From NCBI GenBank assembly GCA_037045645.1, contig JBAOIH010000004.1, positions 434,001 through 498,000 on the forward strand: a stretch of DNA of 64,000 bases. The letters are read 5' to 3'. Below, piece after piece: positions 1 through 10,255 of the stretch. The notes under the pieces were generated by a model. That model had not been told where the DNA came from. It did no database searches and was given only the letters and a program-made list of their open reading frames with translations. Made by a program: the position numbers and the translations under genes. Every line of letters starts with the position of its first letter. The first letter of the stretch is position 1. The stretch is from Nocardioides sp. GTDB taxonomy: Bacteria; Actinomycetota; Actinomycetes; Propionibacteriales; Nocardioidaceae.

Positions 1-2174
1 TCGTCGGCACCGGCGAGCTCGGAACGCTGGCCACCTTTGACCGCATGTTCGAAGGCATCCGCGCCTCGCTGAAGGCACAGGCCCAGCAGCAGATCCTCGT
101 CGCCGAGCGCAACCTCGACAACGAGCTGGCCATCCGGCTTCTCAAGGCGCTCTTCCTCGTCAAGTACGTCGAGAGCTTCCAGGCCACCGCCCGCAACCTC
201 ACCGTGCTCGTTTACGACCGCTTCGGGCTCGATCTGCCGGCGTTGGCCGAGGACGTCAAAGAAGCGCTCGCCGAACTGGAGCGGCAGACCTACATCCAGC
301 GCAACGGCCAGGTCTACGAGTACCTCACCAACGAAGAGCAGGTTATCGAGGAGGAGATCAAGAACGTCGACATCGACGCCTCCGAGGTCAGCTCCCAGCT
401 GTTCAAGGTCCTCTCGGTCGACGTCATCAAGACCAACAAGATCCGCTACGCCAAGAACGGCCAGGACTTCCCGTTCGGGTTCAAGCTCGACGACCAGGTC
501 CACGGGCAGCAGAAGGAACTCTCGGTCCACTTCATCACGCCGGACTACCCCTACACCGCGGACGAGACCCGGATGCACAGCGCCGGAAAGGACGAGCTTC
601 GGGTCGTGCTCGACCCCGACGACCGCGTGCTGACCGACCTGCGGCTGCTGCTCAAGACCGACAAGTACATCAAGCGCAAGCGCACCAGCTCGCTCTCCGC
701 GATCGAAGAGCAGATCCTTCAGGGCAAGGCGACCCTCAACCGTGAACGCGAGAAGGAGCTCGCCCAGCGCATACAGGCCGCCGTCGGCAAGGCGGGGCTG
801 ATCATCAACGCCGCCGACGTCCCCGCCAGCTCGGCCGACGCGCTCGGACGAGTGACCGAGGGTTTCCAGGAACTCATCAGCCGTACATACACGCAGCTCA
901 AGCTGCTCGGCGGCGTCACCTACGGCGAACAGCAGGTGGCGGGCGCCGCGAACCCTGACAGCGGGCTGTTCGATGCAGAAGCACTGATGAAGATCGACCA
1001 GGCCGCCCAAGAGGTCCTCTCGGCGATCCTGCGTAAGACCGGCCAGGGCGAGCAGGTCACCATGAAGAGCATCGTCGACACCTTCCAGGCCAAGCCCTAC
1101 GGGTGGGACCTGGCCTCGATCGAGGTCATCGTGGCCTCTTTGGTCGGCGCCTCGAAGGTCACGCTGACAATGGATGGCAACGTCCTCAAGCGGACCGAGG
1201 TCGCCACCGCGTTGCGTAACACGCAGAAACACGGCCACCAGGTCATCGCGCCGCAGAGGACGTTTGACGAGCGCAAGGTCGCAAGCTTCCGCAAGTTCTG
1301 CATCGACTTCTTCGATGAGCCCAGCGCTCCGAAGGATCCCCTTGAGTTGGCCCGCCACGGCGCCGACAAGCTCAAGGGCAAGCTTGACGAGTTGCGAGCT
1401 GCAGTGAGCGTCTCGCGCTACCCGTTCGTCCAACAACTCAACGGCCCGATCGGCCTTCTGGAACAGGCGGTCGGCAAGAGCGACGATTGGTACCTCAACG
1501 ACTTCAACCTCGGCGACGACCTCCTCGAAGCGAAGGACCACGTGATCGACCAGATCCAGTCCTTCGTCAACGGACCACAGCGGACGATCTACGACGACGC
1601 CGCAGCTCTCCTCACCACCCACACCAGCAACCTCAATTACCTGCCCTCCGGCAGCGATGAGGCCATCAAGACTGCGCTCGCCGACCCGAACGCCTTCCGT
1701 GGCAGCAAGATGACCCAGCTCAAGCAAGCCACCGACGCTTTGCGGGGCCAGATCGACAGTGTTGTCGCGGACAATCGCGCGGCGGTCGCCAGCACCCTGG
1801 AGAACCGCCGCGGCGAGCTCGCCGACACCGCGTATTACGCGGCCGCCACACCGGAGGCCCAGCAGCGCGCCGTCCAGCGGATCGACCAGACGCTCGCCCG
1901 GATCGGGACCGAGAACCAGGTCGCGCTCATCCAGCAGATCGGCTCGAACTTCGAGTCCAGCGAGTACCCGGGCCTACTCGACCTGCTCGCATCGTCGCCA
2001 GCCACTCCGAGCCCCGATCCTGAGCCGGTCAAGCAGACCGTCTCAGTGAAGACCGTCCGGGTGCCAGGTGCGTCTGGGGTCCTCGAGACCGAGGCAGACG
2101 TCGACAACTACCTGACCGCCCTGCGCAGCGCGCTCATTGAGACCCTGAACGACGGAAAGCGAATCACCCTCTGA
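1..2174 (+). CDS. brxC: BREX protein BrxC/PglY, C-terminal part (runs off the left edge)
   Basis: This is the C-terminal part of the large BREX P-loop ATPase, which acts with PglX and PglZ in phage exclusion. The frame is open from base 3, so the gene starts outside the window. About 720 residues are visible of a family that is usually near 1,200, and the N-terminal Walker A region is not in view. Visible signs are the long charged helical segments and the region around IEEEIKNVDIDASEVSSQLF, typical of BrxC. The stop codon shares one base with the pglX start (TGATG). There is no frameshift, unlike the next two genes. The assignment rests on sequence style plus the pglX-pglZ-brxL context. Confidence 0.85.
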   Translation, partial: VGTGELGTLATFDRMFEGIRASLKAQAQQQILVAERNLDNELAIRLLKALFLVKYVESFQATARNLTVLVYDRFGLDLPALAEDVKEALAELERQTYIQRNGQVYEYLTNEEQVIEEEIKNVDIDASEVSSQLFKVLSVDVIKTNKIRYAKNGQDFPFGFKLDDQVHGQQKELSVHFITPDYPYTADETRMHSAGKDELRVVLDPDDRVLTDLRLLLKTDKYIKRKRTSSLSAIEEQILQGKATLNREREKELAQRIQAAVGKAGLIINAADVPASSADALGRVTEGFQELISRTYTQLKLLGGVTYGEQQVAGAANPDSGLFDAEALMKIDQAAQEVLSAILRKTGQGEQVTMKSIVDTFQAKPYGWDLASIEVIVASLVGASKVTLTMDGNVLKRTEVATALRNTQKHGHQVIAPQRTFDERKVASFRKFCIDFFDEPSAPKDPLELARHGADKLKGKLDELRAAVSVSRYPFVQQLNGPIGLLEQAVGKSDDWYLNDFNLGDDLLEAKDHVIDQIQSFVNGPQRTIYDDAAALLTTHTSNLNYLPSGSDEAIKTALADPNAFRGSKMTQLKQATDALRGQIDSVVADNRAAVASTLENRRGELADTAYYAAATPEAQQRAVQRIDQTLARIGTENQVALIQQIGSNFESSEYPGLLDLLASSPATPSPDPEPVKQTVSVKTVRVPGASGVLETEADVDNYLTALRSALIETLNDGKRITL

Positions 2175-5100
2175 TGGAAACCGCACCGCTAAAGATCTTC
2201 GCGACCTGGGCACGGACCGCGCTCATCCGCGAGGTCACCGCCCGCATCGCCGCAGTGCTTGCGCCGGGCTCGTCGGAGCGGGTCGAGCAGGCCAAGGCTA
2301 TCGCTGCACTGGAGAGAGCGGTTGCCGCGGCGGGAGGCGGCGACAAGGGCCGCGCTGCCGTCGCGGACAAGGTCGCCTACATCTGGTTCAACCGGATCGT
2401 CGCCCTGCGCTTCATGGACGCCAACGGGTACACCGGCATCGGCATCGTTTCTCCGCAGGCGGGAATTGAGATAGGCCAGCCCGAGATCTTGTCCGAGGCC
2501 AAACGTGGTGTCGTTGACGCCGAGGTCGCGAGCAAATTCACCCGAACGGCCGTCGCGGGACTTCTGGACGGCACTCGCGGAAGCGGCGATCCACAGGGCG
2601 AGGCGTATGCGCTGCTGCTGGCGGACTACTGCCGACACTGGAACAAGGCGATGCCGTTCATGTTCGAGCGTGAGGGTGACTACACGGAACTGCTGATCCC
2701 GGCGAACCTTCTCGCCGATGACTCCGTTCTCAACCGCGCGGTCAGGGTCCTGACGGTTGACGTCTGTAAGGACGTCGAGGTGATCGGATGGCTCTACCAG
2801 TTCTACATCTCTGAGCGTAAAGACGAGGTCTTCGCCGGGTTCAAGAAGAGCAAGAAGGCAGGCGCCGATGAACTGCCCGCTGCGACCCAGCTCTTCACGC
2901 CGCATTGGATAGTGCGCTACCTGGTAGAGAACTCGCTCGGACGGCTCTGGATGCTCAACCGACCGTCGTCCGGCCTCGCCAGCCAGATGGACTACTACAT
3001 CGAGCCGGTCGGCGAGCAGACCGATTTCCTCAGGATCGGCAGGCCTGAGGAGTTGAAGGTCATCGACCCAGCCTGCGGTTCGGGGCACATGCTTACCTAC
3101 GCCTTCGACCTGCTATATGCGATCTACGAGGAGGAGGGCTACGGCCCAGCCGATATTCCTGGTTTGATCCTCACTCACAATCTCAACGGCACTGAGATCG
3201 ACCCGCGTGCGGGGGCGCTGGCCGCGTTCGCATTGACGATGAAGGCCCGTGCAAAGCAGCGAACTTTCTTCAACAAGCAGGTCGAGCCAGGGATCTGCGT
3301 GCTCGCCCCAATCGCGTTCAGCCCCAACGAACTTGACTTCCTCCTAACCAAGGGCGGCGACAAGCACGCCGAGGTCACCTTCTGGAACCAGTTCGCCGAA
3401 GCGGACACCCTGGGATCGCTCATCGAGCCCGATCCCGACATCACTGCTCGGCTCGCGCGCCACGTCGATGAACTCGACGACCGCGGCGACATCCTGCATG
3501 CGGATGTGCTGGAGTGGGCGCATCGAGCAATCACCCAAGCGAAGTATCTCGCTGAGAAGTACGCGGTTGTCGTTGCCAATCCGCCCTACATGGGGAGCGC
3601 CAACATGGGCTCCACCCTCGCCTCGTTCATGCAGGACGTGTTTCCCAGCGGCAAAGCCGACATCTACGCCGGATTCATTCTCCGAAGCAGAAGCCTCCAG
3701 GCAGACCTCGGCATCACTGCGATGGTTGTCGGCGACTCGTGGCTCTTCATCAAGAGCTTCGAGACGATGCGCAAGTGGATCTTGGACAACTACTCGCTCT
3801 CAAGCCTGCTGCACCTTCAAGACAGCTCGAAGCACTCAGACATCTTTGGGGCAAACGCTGCGTTCGTGTTGAGCGGACGCGATATGCAGCGTAGCGATCC
3901 AAGTCGTACGACCTTCTTACACCTGAACGCTCAAGGGTCCGAGGCGAAGGACCGCATCCTTCGCCGAGCAATCAGTGGCCATGAGACAACAAATGTCTAC
4001 GTCGTGGACTCGGCGGAGTTTAGGAAGCTGCCGCTGACGTCCTATGCGTATTCGTTGCCTGCTCACTTGTGTGATCTCTTCAACGCCTCCCGAGTGAAGA
4101 GCATCGCCCACGTCCACCGCGGAATCTCGACTGGGAACAACGAGCGCTACATGCGATTCTGGTTCGAGGTTTCGCGTGAGACCATCAAGTTCGGCGCCAG
4201 ATCCGCTGCGGACACCTCGGATCTCCGCTGGTATCCAGTAAATCGCGGCAGCTTTCCGGCCAAGTGGTATGGCTATGGGCCTGAGATCCTCGACTATCGG
4301 GCCGGCGGTAGCGCGATGATCGCAGCGTCCCGGGCGGGTTCCAATCCCGGGTTCCGCCACGACGGTTCGTCTGAGTACTTCAAGGAGACCATCACATGGT
4401 CCGCCATGGCTGCCGCGCGCCCCGAGTTCCGCCTGCTCCCTGCTGGGTTCGTCCTCGGCCACAAGGGCGCTGGGATCGGAGTGAGCGATGACTCGCGCAG
4501 ATGGCTCCTAGGTCTGCTGAACAGTGCCCCTGCGACCGAAATCCTCCGACGGATCTCCGGGACGATCGACGTCCTCGTCGGACAGATCCAGGAGTTGCCG
4601 ATTCCGCCGACCAGCGATCGGGAACGCATAGTTGAGTTGGTGTCTTGGCTCGTCGAGCACCAGAGGCGTCTGTTTGCTCAGTCAGAGGAAGTCGCAGAAT
4701 TCGAACGCCATCCCTTGGTCGCGCACTGGGACGGCAGGCAGAGCCTGCGCGAAGCTTACCGCCGACTGGCACCGTCGTCAGATCGCCCTCGCGCATCAAG
4801 CGCAGGAAGCCGAGCAGGAGATCGACCTGCTCTTTTCCAAGGCGTACGACCTGCCGCCTACCGGAGACCGCGACGTCTCAGTTCCGACCACCGACGGCCT
4901 GGTCGCGGGGCTGGTGTCGTTTGCGGTCGGATGCATGCTGGGGCGGTTCAGCTTGGACGCGCCGGGGTTCGTTCTGTCCGATCAAGGTGCCACCTTCGCC
5001 GACTACATCGCCAAGGTCCCGTCGGCGAGGTTCGCGCCAGACTTCGACAACGTCCTGCCGATCGTTGATGGCGACTGGTTCGAGGACGACATCGTCGAGC

Positions 5101-5606
5101 AGTTCCGACGGTTCCTTCGGGAGGCGTTCGGCGCCCAACACTTTGAGGAGAATCTCCGATTCATCAACGAATCGCTCAAGGTCAAGCACCTGCGCGACTA
5201 CTTCCTCACGAAGGCCGGTAGGTCAAGGTTCTACGACGACCATGTAGTTCGGTACAAGAAGCGCCCGATCTACTGGCTTTTCTCCAGTCCAAAGGGGTCG
5301 TTCAACGCCCTGATTTACATGCACCGCTACACGCCGTCGACCGCATCGACGGTCCTGAACGAATACCTCCGTGAGTTCCAAGCCAAACTCATGGCGAGCC
5401 TGGAGCACGCTGAACGGTCCAACAACGCGAGGGAGTCTGACCGACTACGCACGATCCTGCTGGAGCTCGACCAGTACGAGCATGACGTGCTCTACCCGCT
5501 GGCCTCACAGAACATCGCCATTGACCTCGACGAAGGCGTGAAGGCCAACTATCCGAAGTTCGGTGTGGCATTGAAGAAGATCGCTGGCTTGGAGGCGACC
5601 GAATGA
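2174..5606 (+). CDS. pglX: BREX adenine-specific DNA methyltransferase PglX (one frameshift as sequenced)
   Basis: BREX N6-adenine methyltransferase, which marks host DNA so that it escapes exclusion. The SAM-binding motif DPACGSGH lies near residue 298 and the catalytic NPPY near residue 469. The second half is the target-recognition and helical region, with total length about 1,140 residues, normal for PglX. The frame is lost near base 4763: REAYR continues one base out of phase as DWHRRQIALAHQAQEAEQE and runs to the stop at 5606. Both halves read cleanly with no internal stop. The lesion is therefore a single-base insertion, either a recent mutation or an assembly error. The gene overlaps pglZ by four bases (ATGA). 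Confidence 0.88.
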
Positions 5607-8111
5607 CCAATGTCGCAAACCTGATGCCTCACCTGGAACGACGATTTCGCGACCGCCGCGTCGTCTTCTGGCACGACCCGGAGGGTCAGTACGCGTCCGT
5701 CGTTGACAGCATCCCCCTGCCGGGTATCACAACGTTGCGCGTAGCAAACGACGAGTATCGCGATCAAGTACCGACTGCTCCAGGAGCAACCCGCCGAGAA
5801 GTTCTTGGTCTACCGATCAGGCCCAGTGCCCGCCGGCGTCGGGAACTGGCTCCTGGACCTTGAGCTGGCCTACGGGGTCTTCACCGCCGACCGGAGCTCC
5901 CTGGTCTCGCAAGACCTCGGTCTGACTGCCGAAGGCATCGACGCGGTCGTGGCGCAGCACGAGAAGTTCTTCAACGCGGGGAAGCGCGTCGAGACCCTCA
6001 AGGGGCTGCTCACGACCGAGGATGACGCGGCCCGCCTTCGCGCCAAGATGTCCGCGGTGGTGCTCGGGCAGAAGGAGCACAGCCTCCTTGAGATCATGCG
6101 GACGCTCTTGGTTGAGAAATCGAAGGGCCAGCACTCCAAGTACGACGCCCTCGTCGATCTGGAACTCGCGGACTTTCTCTGGCTCGGTGCGGCTTCGATC
6201 TATGGCTACGAGTCGACCGCACCAAGTGTCGACGACTTCGTCTTGTGGATGTTCCGCGCGGCTCTCGGAGGCTTCAAGTCCGACCGCCCCGGAGGGCTGC
6301 AGAACATCCAGCTCGACTTCGCCAGCTTCCGCAACGATCGCCGCAGCCAAGCTCGCGATGTCGACCCTAGCCAAGCAGGCATCGGCAGACCTCGACTACA
6401 CGGCGACCATCGAGAACGCGACGTTCCGCGATCTCGTCGCCGATGACCTGTTCGAGGAGACCGACCGCAAGATCATCGCGGACCTTGCTCGAGCCGTCAC
6501 GGAACAGACTGTCACCGCTCGTGAGGTCGGCCGAAGTCGTCCGGGCCCGCCAGAGCAGCGTGTGGATCGACGGTTACCGCCAGCTCTATGCGGCGATCGA
6601 CGCCGCCGCCGACCTGCTGTCGCAGCTGAGCACAATCGACTTCACCATCTCGGCCTTCGACGAGGGACTTGAGCGCTACCGAACCGACTGGTTCCGCATC
6701 GACCAGCTCTACCGCCAGTTCACCTACGCCCGCCGCTCCTTCGAGGGACCGAGCCCACTGGACGCGCTGCGCGACCTGGTCGAGAAGACGCTACACCAAC
6801 AAGTTCGTCTACGAGCTCGGCAACGCCTGGCAGAAGCAGGTCGACGCAGCAACCAGCTGGCAGTCGGTCGTCCTGCGCTCCCAGCGCTCGTTCTACGGCG
6901 ACTACGTCGAGCAAGCTCGCTCCGCGAGGACAAGAAGGCCGTCGTCATCGTCTCCGACGCCCTCCGATACGAGGTGGCCGACGAGCTGCGTTCCCGCATC
7001 CGCCAGGAGGACCGATTCAACGCCGACCTCGATGCCGTCCTCGGCGTTCTGCCGAGCTACACCCAACTCGGCATGGCCGCACTCCTGCCGCACCGCACTC
7101 TGAAGCACTCCGCTGACGGCAAGACAGTGCTCGCCGACGGCCTGCCCACCAACGGCGTAGGTCCGCGCTCGAAGGTGCTTGAGACCGTGGGCGGCAGCGC
7201 CATCCAAGCCGAGGACCTTCCGGGCCCTGACCGCCGACGAGCGGCGGGACATGTTCAAGAACAACCGGGTTCTGTACATCTACCACGACGTCATCGACGC
7301 GATCGGCGACAAGCCGGGCACCGAGCGCCGGGTCTTCGAAGCCGCCGAGCTGACGCGCTGGCCGAGCTGGTGGACCTGGTCAAGAAGACCGCCAACGCCA
7401 ACGCCACCAACATCTTCGTGACCGCCGACCACGGCTTCCTCTTCCAAGACGAGGCACTGCCCGAGCAGTTCTTCCTCTCCGAGAAGGCCCACGGCGACAA
7501 GATCCTCGTCTCCAACAAGCGCTACGTGCTCGGCCACGGGCTGAAGGTCGACGACGCCTTCACCACGTTCACCGCTGAGCAACTCAATCTCGACGGCGAC
7601 ATCGAGGTCCAGATCCCCAAGTCGATCCACCGCCTCAGGCTCGCCGGCGGCGGAACACGATTCGTCCACGGCGGTGCGACCCTGCAGGAGATCGTCGTAC
7701 CGGTGCTCGTGATCAACAAGAAGCGCAAGAGCGACACACGCCTGGTCAACGTCAAGGTGCTGCCCGGACACCGACAAGATCACCACCGGCCAGCTGGTCG
7801 TGAAGCTGTTCCAGTCGGAGCCCGTCAGCGACAAGGTTCAGGCCCGCGTGCTGCGCGCGGGGCTGTACGTGGGGGAGACGCTGATCTCCAACGACCCGCC
7901 GCCCGAGCTGACCTTCGACTCCTCCTCGCCCGAGCAGCGTGACCGCTACCAGAGCGTCCAACTGCTGCTCAACAAGGACGCCAACGACTACAACAACCGC
8001 GCCGTCGAGCTCCGCCTCGAGGAGCTCATTCCCAACACGAACCAGTGGCGCGTGTACGAGAAGGCGATGTTCACGCTCAAGCGCTCCTTCACCTCGGACT
8101 TCGACTTCTAA
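5603..8111 (+). pseudogene. pglZ: BREX alkaline-phosphatase-fold protein PglZ, eight frameshifts as sequenced
   Basis: PglZ is the phosphatase-fold core component of BREX. The protein can be followed over its whole length, about 830 residues, only by changing frame near 5759, 6333, 6525, 6789, 6915, 7217, 7353 and 7768. Diagnostic pieces are VIVSDALRYE (near 6950) and FVTADHGF (near 7425), the metal-binding strands of the family, and the C-terminus KRSFTSDFDF. No nonsense codons or gaps occur between the shifts, and the sequence remains well conserved. Either the assembly is poor here or the gene was inactivated very recently. The flanking brxC fragment and brxL, each about 2.1 kb, have no shifts. 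If the shifts are real, the BREX system is dead. Confidence 0.82.
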
Positions 8112-8122
8112 GGGCGGCCGAC

Positions 8123-10255
8123 ATGACTGAAGAGACCGATCTCGACGTGATCGCCGCCGACCTCCTCGACGGCACCATCGAGGGGCAGACGGCAGACCAG
8201 ACTCCCGAGCAGACGGCGCTCGACAAGAAGATCAACCAGCACTTTGCCGGCCTCGTAGTCCGCAAGGACCTCGTCAAGGCCGTCAAGGGCAACGCGATCG
8301 TGCCCTCCTACGTCCTGGAGTACCTCCTTGGCCAGTACGCAGCCTCCGACGACGAAGCCACCATCCAGGCCGGCATCGACTCGGTGCGCAAGATCCTCGC
8401 CGACCACTACGTCCAACGGAACCAGTCCGAGCTGGTGAAGTCGACGATCAAGGAACGCGGGCGCTACAAGATCATCGACAAGGTCTCTGTCTCTCTCAAC
8501 GACAAGGACGATCGGTACGAGGCAGAGTTCTCCAACCTCGGCATCAAGGGAGTCGTCGTGGAGTCGGCCACGATCAACGCTCACCCCAAGCTCCTCGTCG
8601 GCGGCGTCTGGTGCATCTGCGACATCGACTACTTCCACTTCGACGACGCCCGCGTCGTCCCCTGGCAACTCGGCTCGCTGAAGCCGATTCAACTCTCGAA
8701 CTTCGACTTCGACAGCTACACCACCTCGCGCCGTGAGTTCACCACCGACGAGTGGATCGACCTGCTGATCCAGTCGATCGGTTTCAACCCTGCCCTGTTC
8801 GGCCGTCGCGCCAAGCTCATCCAGCTCGTCCGCCTGATCCCGTTCGTCGAGCGCAACTACAACCTCGTCGAGCTCGGCCCCAAGGGCACCGGCAAGTCAC
8901 ACATCTTCTCGGAGTTCTCACCGCACGGCATGCTGATCTCCGGGGGAGAGGTCACCGTCCCCAAGCTCTTCGTAAACAACTCCAACGGTCGCATCGGCCT
9001 GGTCGGCTACTGGGACGTCGTCGCGTTCGACGAGTTCGCCGGCAAGAAGAAGCGCACCGACAAGGCTCTCGTCGACATCATGAAGAACTACATGGCGAAC
9101 AAGTCGTTCTCCCGTGGGATCGAGACCCTGGGAGCCGAGGCATCGATGGTGTTCGTCGGCAACACGTCCCACAACGTCGCGTACATGCTCAAGCACTCCG
9201 ACCTGTTCGACGAGTTGCCGGAGAGTTATCACGACGCGGCGTACCTCGACCGCCTCCACCACTTCATCCCGGGCTGGGAGGTCGACACCATCCGCGGGGA
9301 GATGTTCTCCGAGGGCTACGGCTTCGTCGTCGACTACATCGCCGAAGTCCTCAAGTCGATGCGCAACGCGGACTACTCCGACCGCTACCAAGAGCACTTC
9401 ACGCTGGGCTCGGACATCTCCACCCGCGACCGCGACGGCATCCACAAAACCTTCTCCGGGCTGATGAAGATCCTCTACCCCCAGGGCGAAGCGACTAAGG
9501 AAGAGATCGCCGAGATCCTCCGGTTCGCCATCGAGGGCCGCAAGCGCGTCAAGGACCAGATCCTGCGAATCGACTCCACGATGGCTGAGGTCAAGTTCGG
9601 CTACCTCGACAAGTCCGGCGAGTGGCACGCGGTCACCACACTGGAGGAGGACGAGTACCCGGCCCACTACCACCAGCGGCGCATCGAAAGTGGTGAGGTC
9701 GAGGAGCCCGCCGAGGCCGCACCAGCCGAGTCTGCGCCGAAGCCCGAGCCCCTCTTCGAGGGTCACCGAGAGTTCCAGGAGAACCAGCGTGGCGTCTCCT
9801 ACGAAACACTCCTGCTCCCATACCTGCACGGCGCCACCGAGATCACGATTACGGACCCGTACATCCGTCAATTCCACCAAGCGCGGAACCTCATGGAGCT
9901 GCTCGAAACGCTTGCAGTCGTCAAGGACCCGGCCGACGAGGTGAAGGTGTTCCTCGTGACGAGCGAGAACACCGACGGGCCAGAGAAGCTGCAGAAGCAG
10001 ATGGAATTCCTGCTCCGCGTGAAGCAGGCCGCCGCGATCGCCGGCATCACCCTCGACGTGAAGTTCGACGCCACGATCCACGACCGCTCGATCGTCGCCA
10101 ACTCCGGCTGGCGCATCAACCTCGGCCGCGGCCTCGACATCTTCCAGTTCGTCGCAAACGACGCCTTCGACCTTGCGGTGAAGCTCCAGAAGTACCGGCA
10201 GGTCAAAGCCTTCGGCGTGACCTACATCCACGAAGCCGAGGCAAGTGATGGCTGA
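8123..10255 (+). CDS. brxL: BREX Lon-like AAA+ protein BrxL
   Basis: BrxL closes the type 1 BREX core operon. It is an AAA+ protein with a Lon-like C-terminal domain. The 710-residue frame is intact. Walker A is GPKGTGKS near residues 252-259, followed by the characteristic FVNNSNGRIGLVGYWDVVAFDEF region containing the Walker B acid (AFDEFAG), and a sensor-like VFVGNTSHN. The C-terminal third (SYETLLLPYLHGATEITITDPY onward) matches the BrxL-specific C-terminal domain. I chose the ATG at 8123, 11 bases after the pglZ stop, rather than upstream codons inside pglZ. Its presence after pglZ marks the system as type 1 rather than type 2 (Pgl). Confidence 0.9.
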   Translation: MTEETDLDVIAADLLDGTIEGQTADQTPEQTALDKKINQHFAGLVVRKDLVKAVKGNAIVPSYVLEYLLGQYAASDDEATIQAGIDSVRKILADHYVQRNQSELVKSTIKERGRYKIIDKVSVSLNDKDDRYEAEFSNLGIKGVVVESATINAHPKLLVGGVWCICDIDYFHFDDARVVPWQLGSLKPIQLSNFDFDSYTTSRREFTTDEWIDLLIQSIGFNPALFGRRAKLIQLVRLIPFVERNYNLVELGPKGTGKSHIFSEFSPHGMLISGGEVTVPKLFVNNSNGRIGLVGYWDVVAFDEFAGKKKRTDKALVDIMKNYMANKSFSRGIETLGAEASMVFVGNTSHNVAYMLKHSDLFDELPESYHDAAYLDRLHHFIPGWEVDTIRGEMFSEGYGFVVDYIAEVLKSMRNADYSDRYQEHFTLGSDISTRDRDGIHKTFSGLMKILYPQGEATKEEIAEILRFAIEGRKRVKDQILRIDSTMAEVKFGYLDKSGEWHAVTTLEEDEYPAHYHQRRIESGEVEEPAEAAPAESAPKPEPLFEGHREFQENQRGVSYETLLLPYLHGATEITITDPYIRQFHQARNLMELLETLAVVKDPADEVKVFLVTSENTDGPEKLQKQMEFLLRVKQAAAIAGITLDVKFDATIHDRSIVANSGWRINLGRGLDIFQFVANDAFDLAVKLQKYRQVKAFGVTYIHEAEASDG

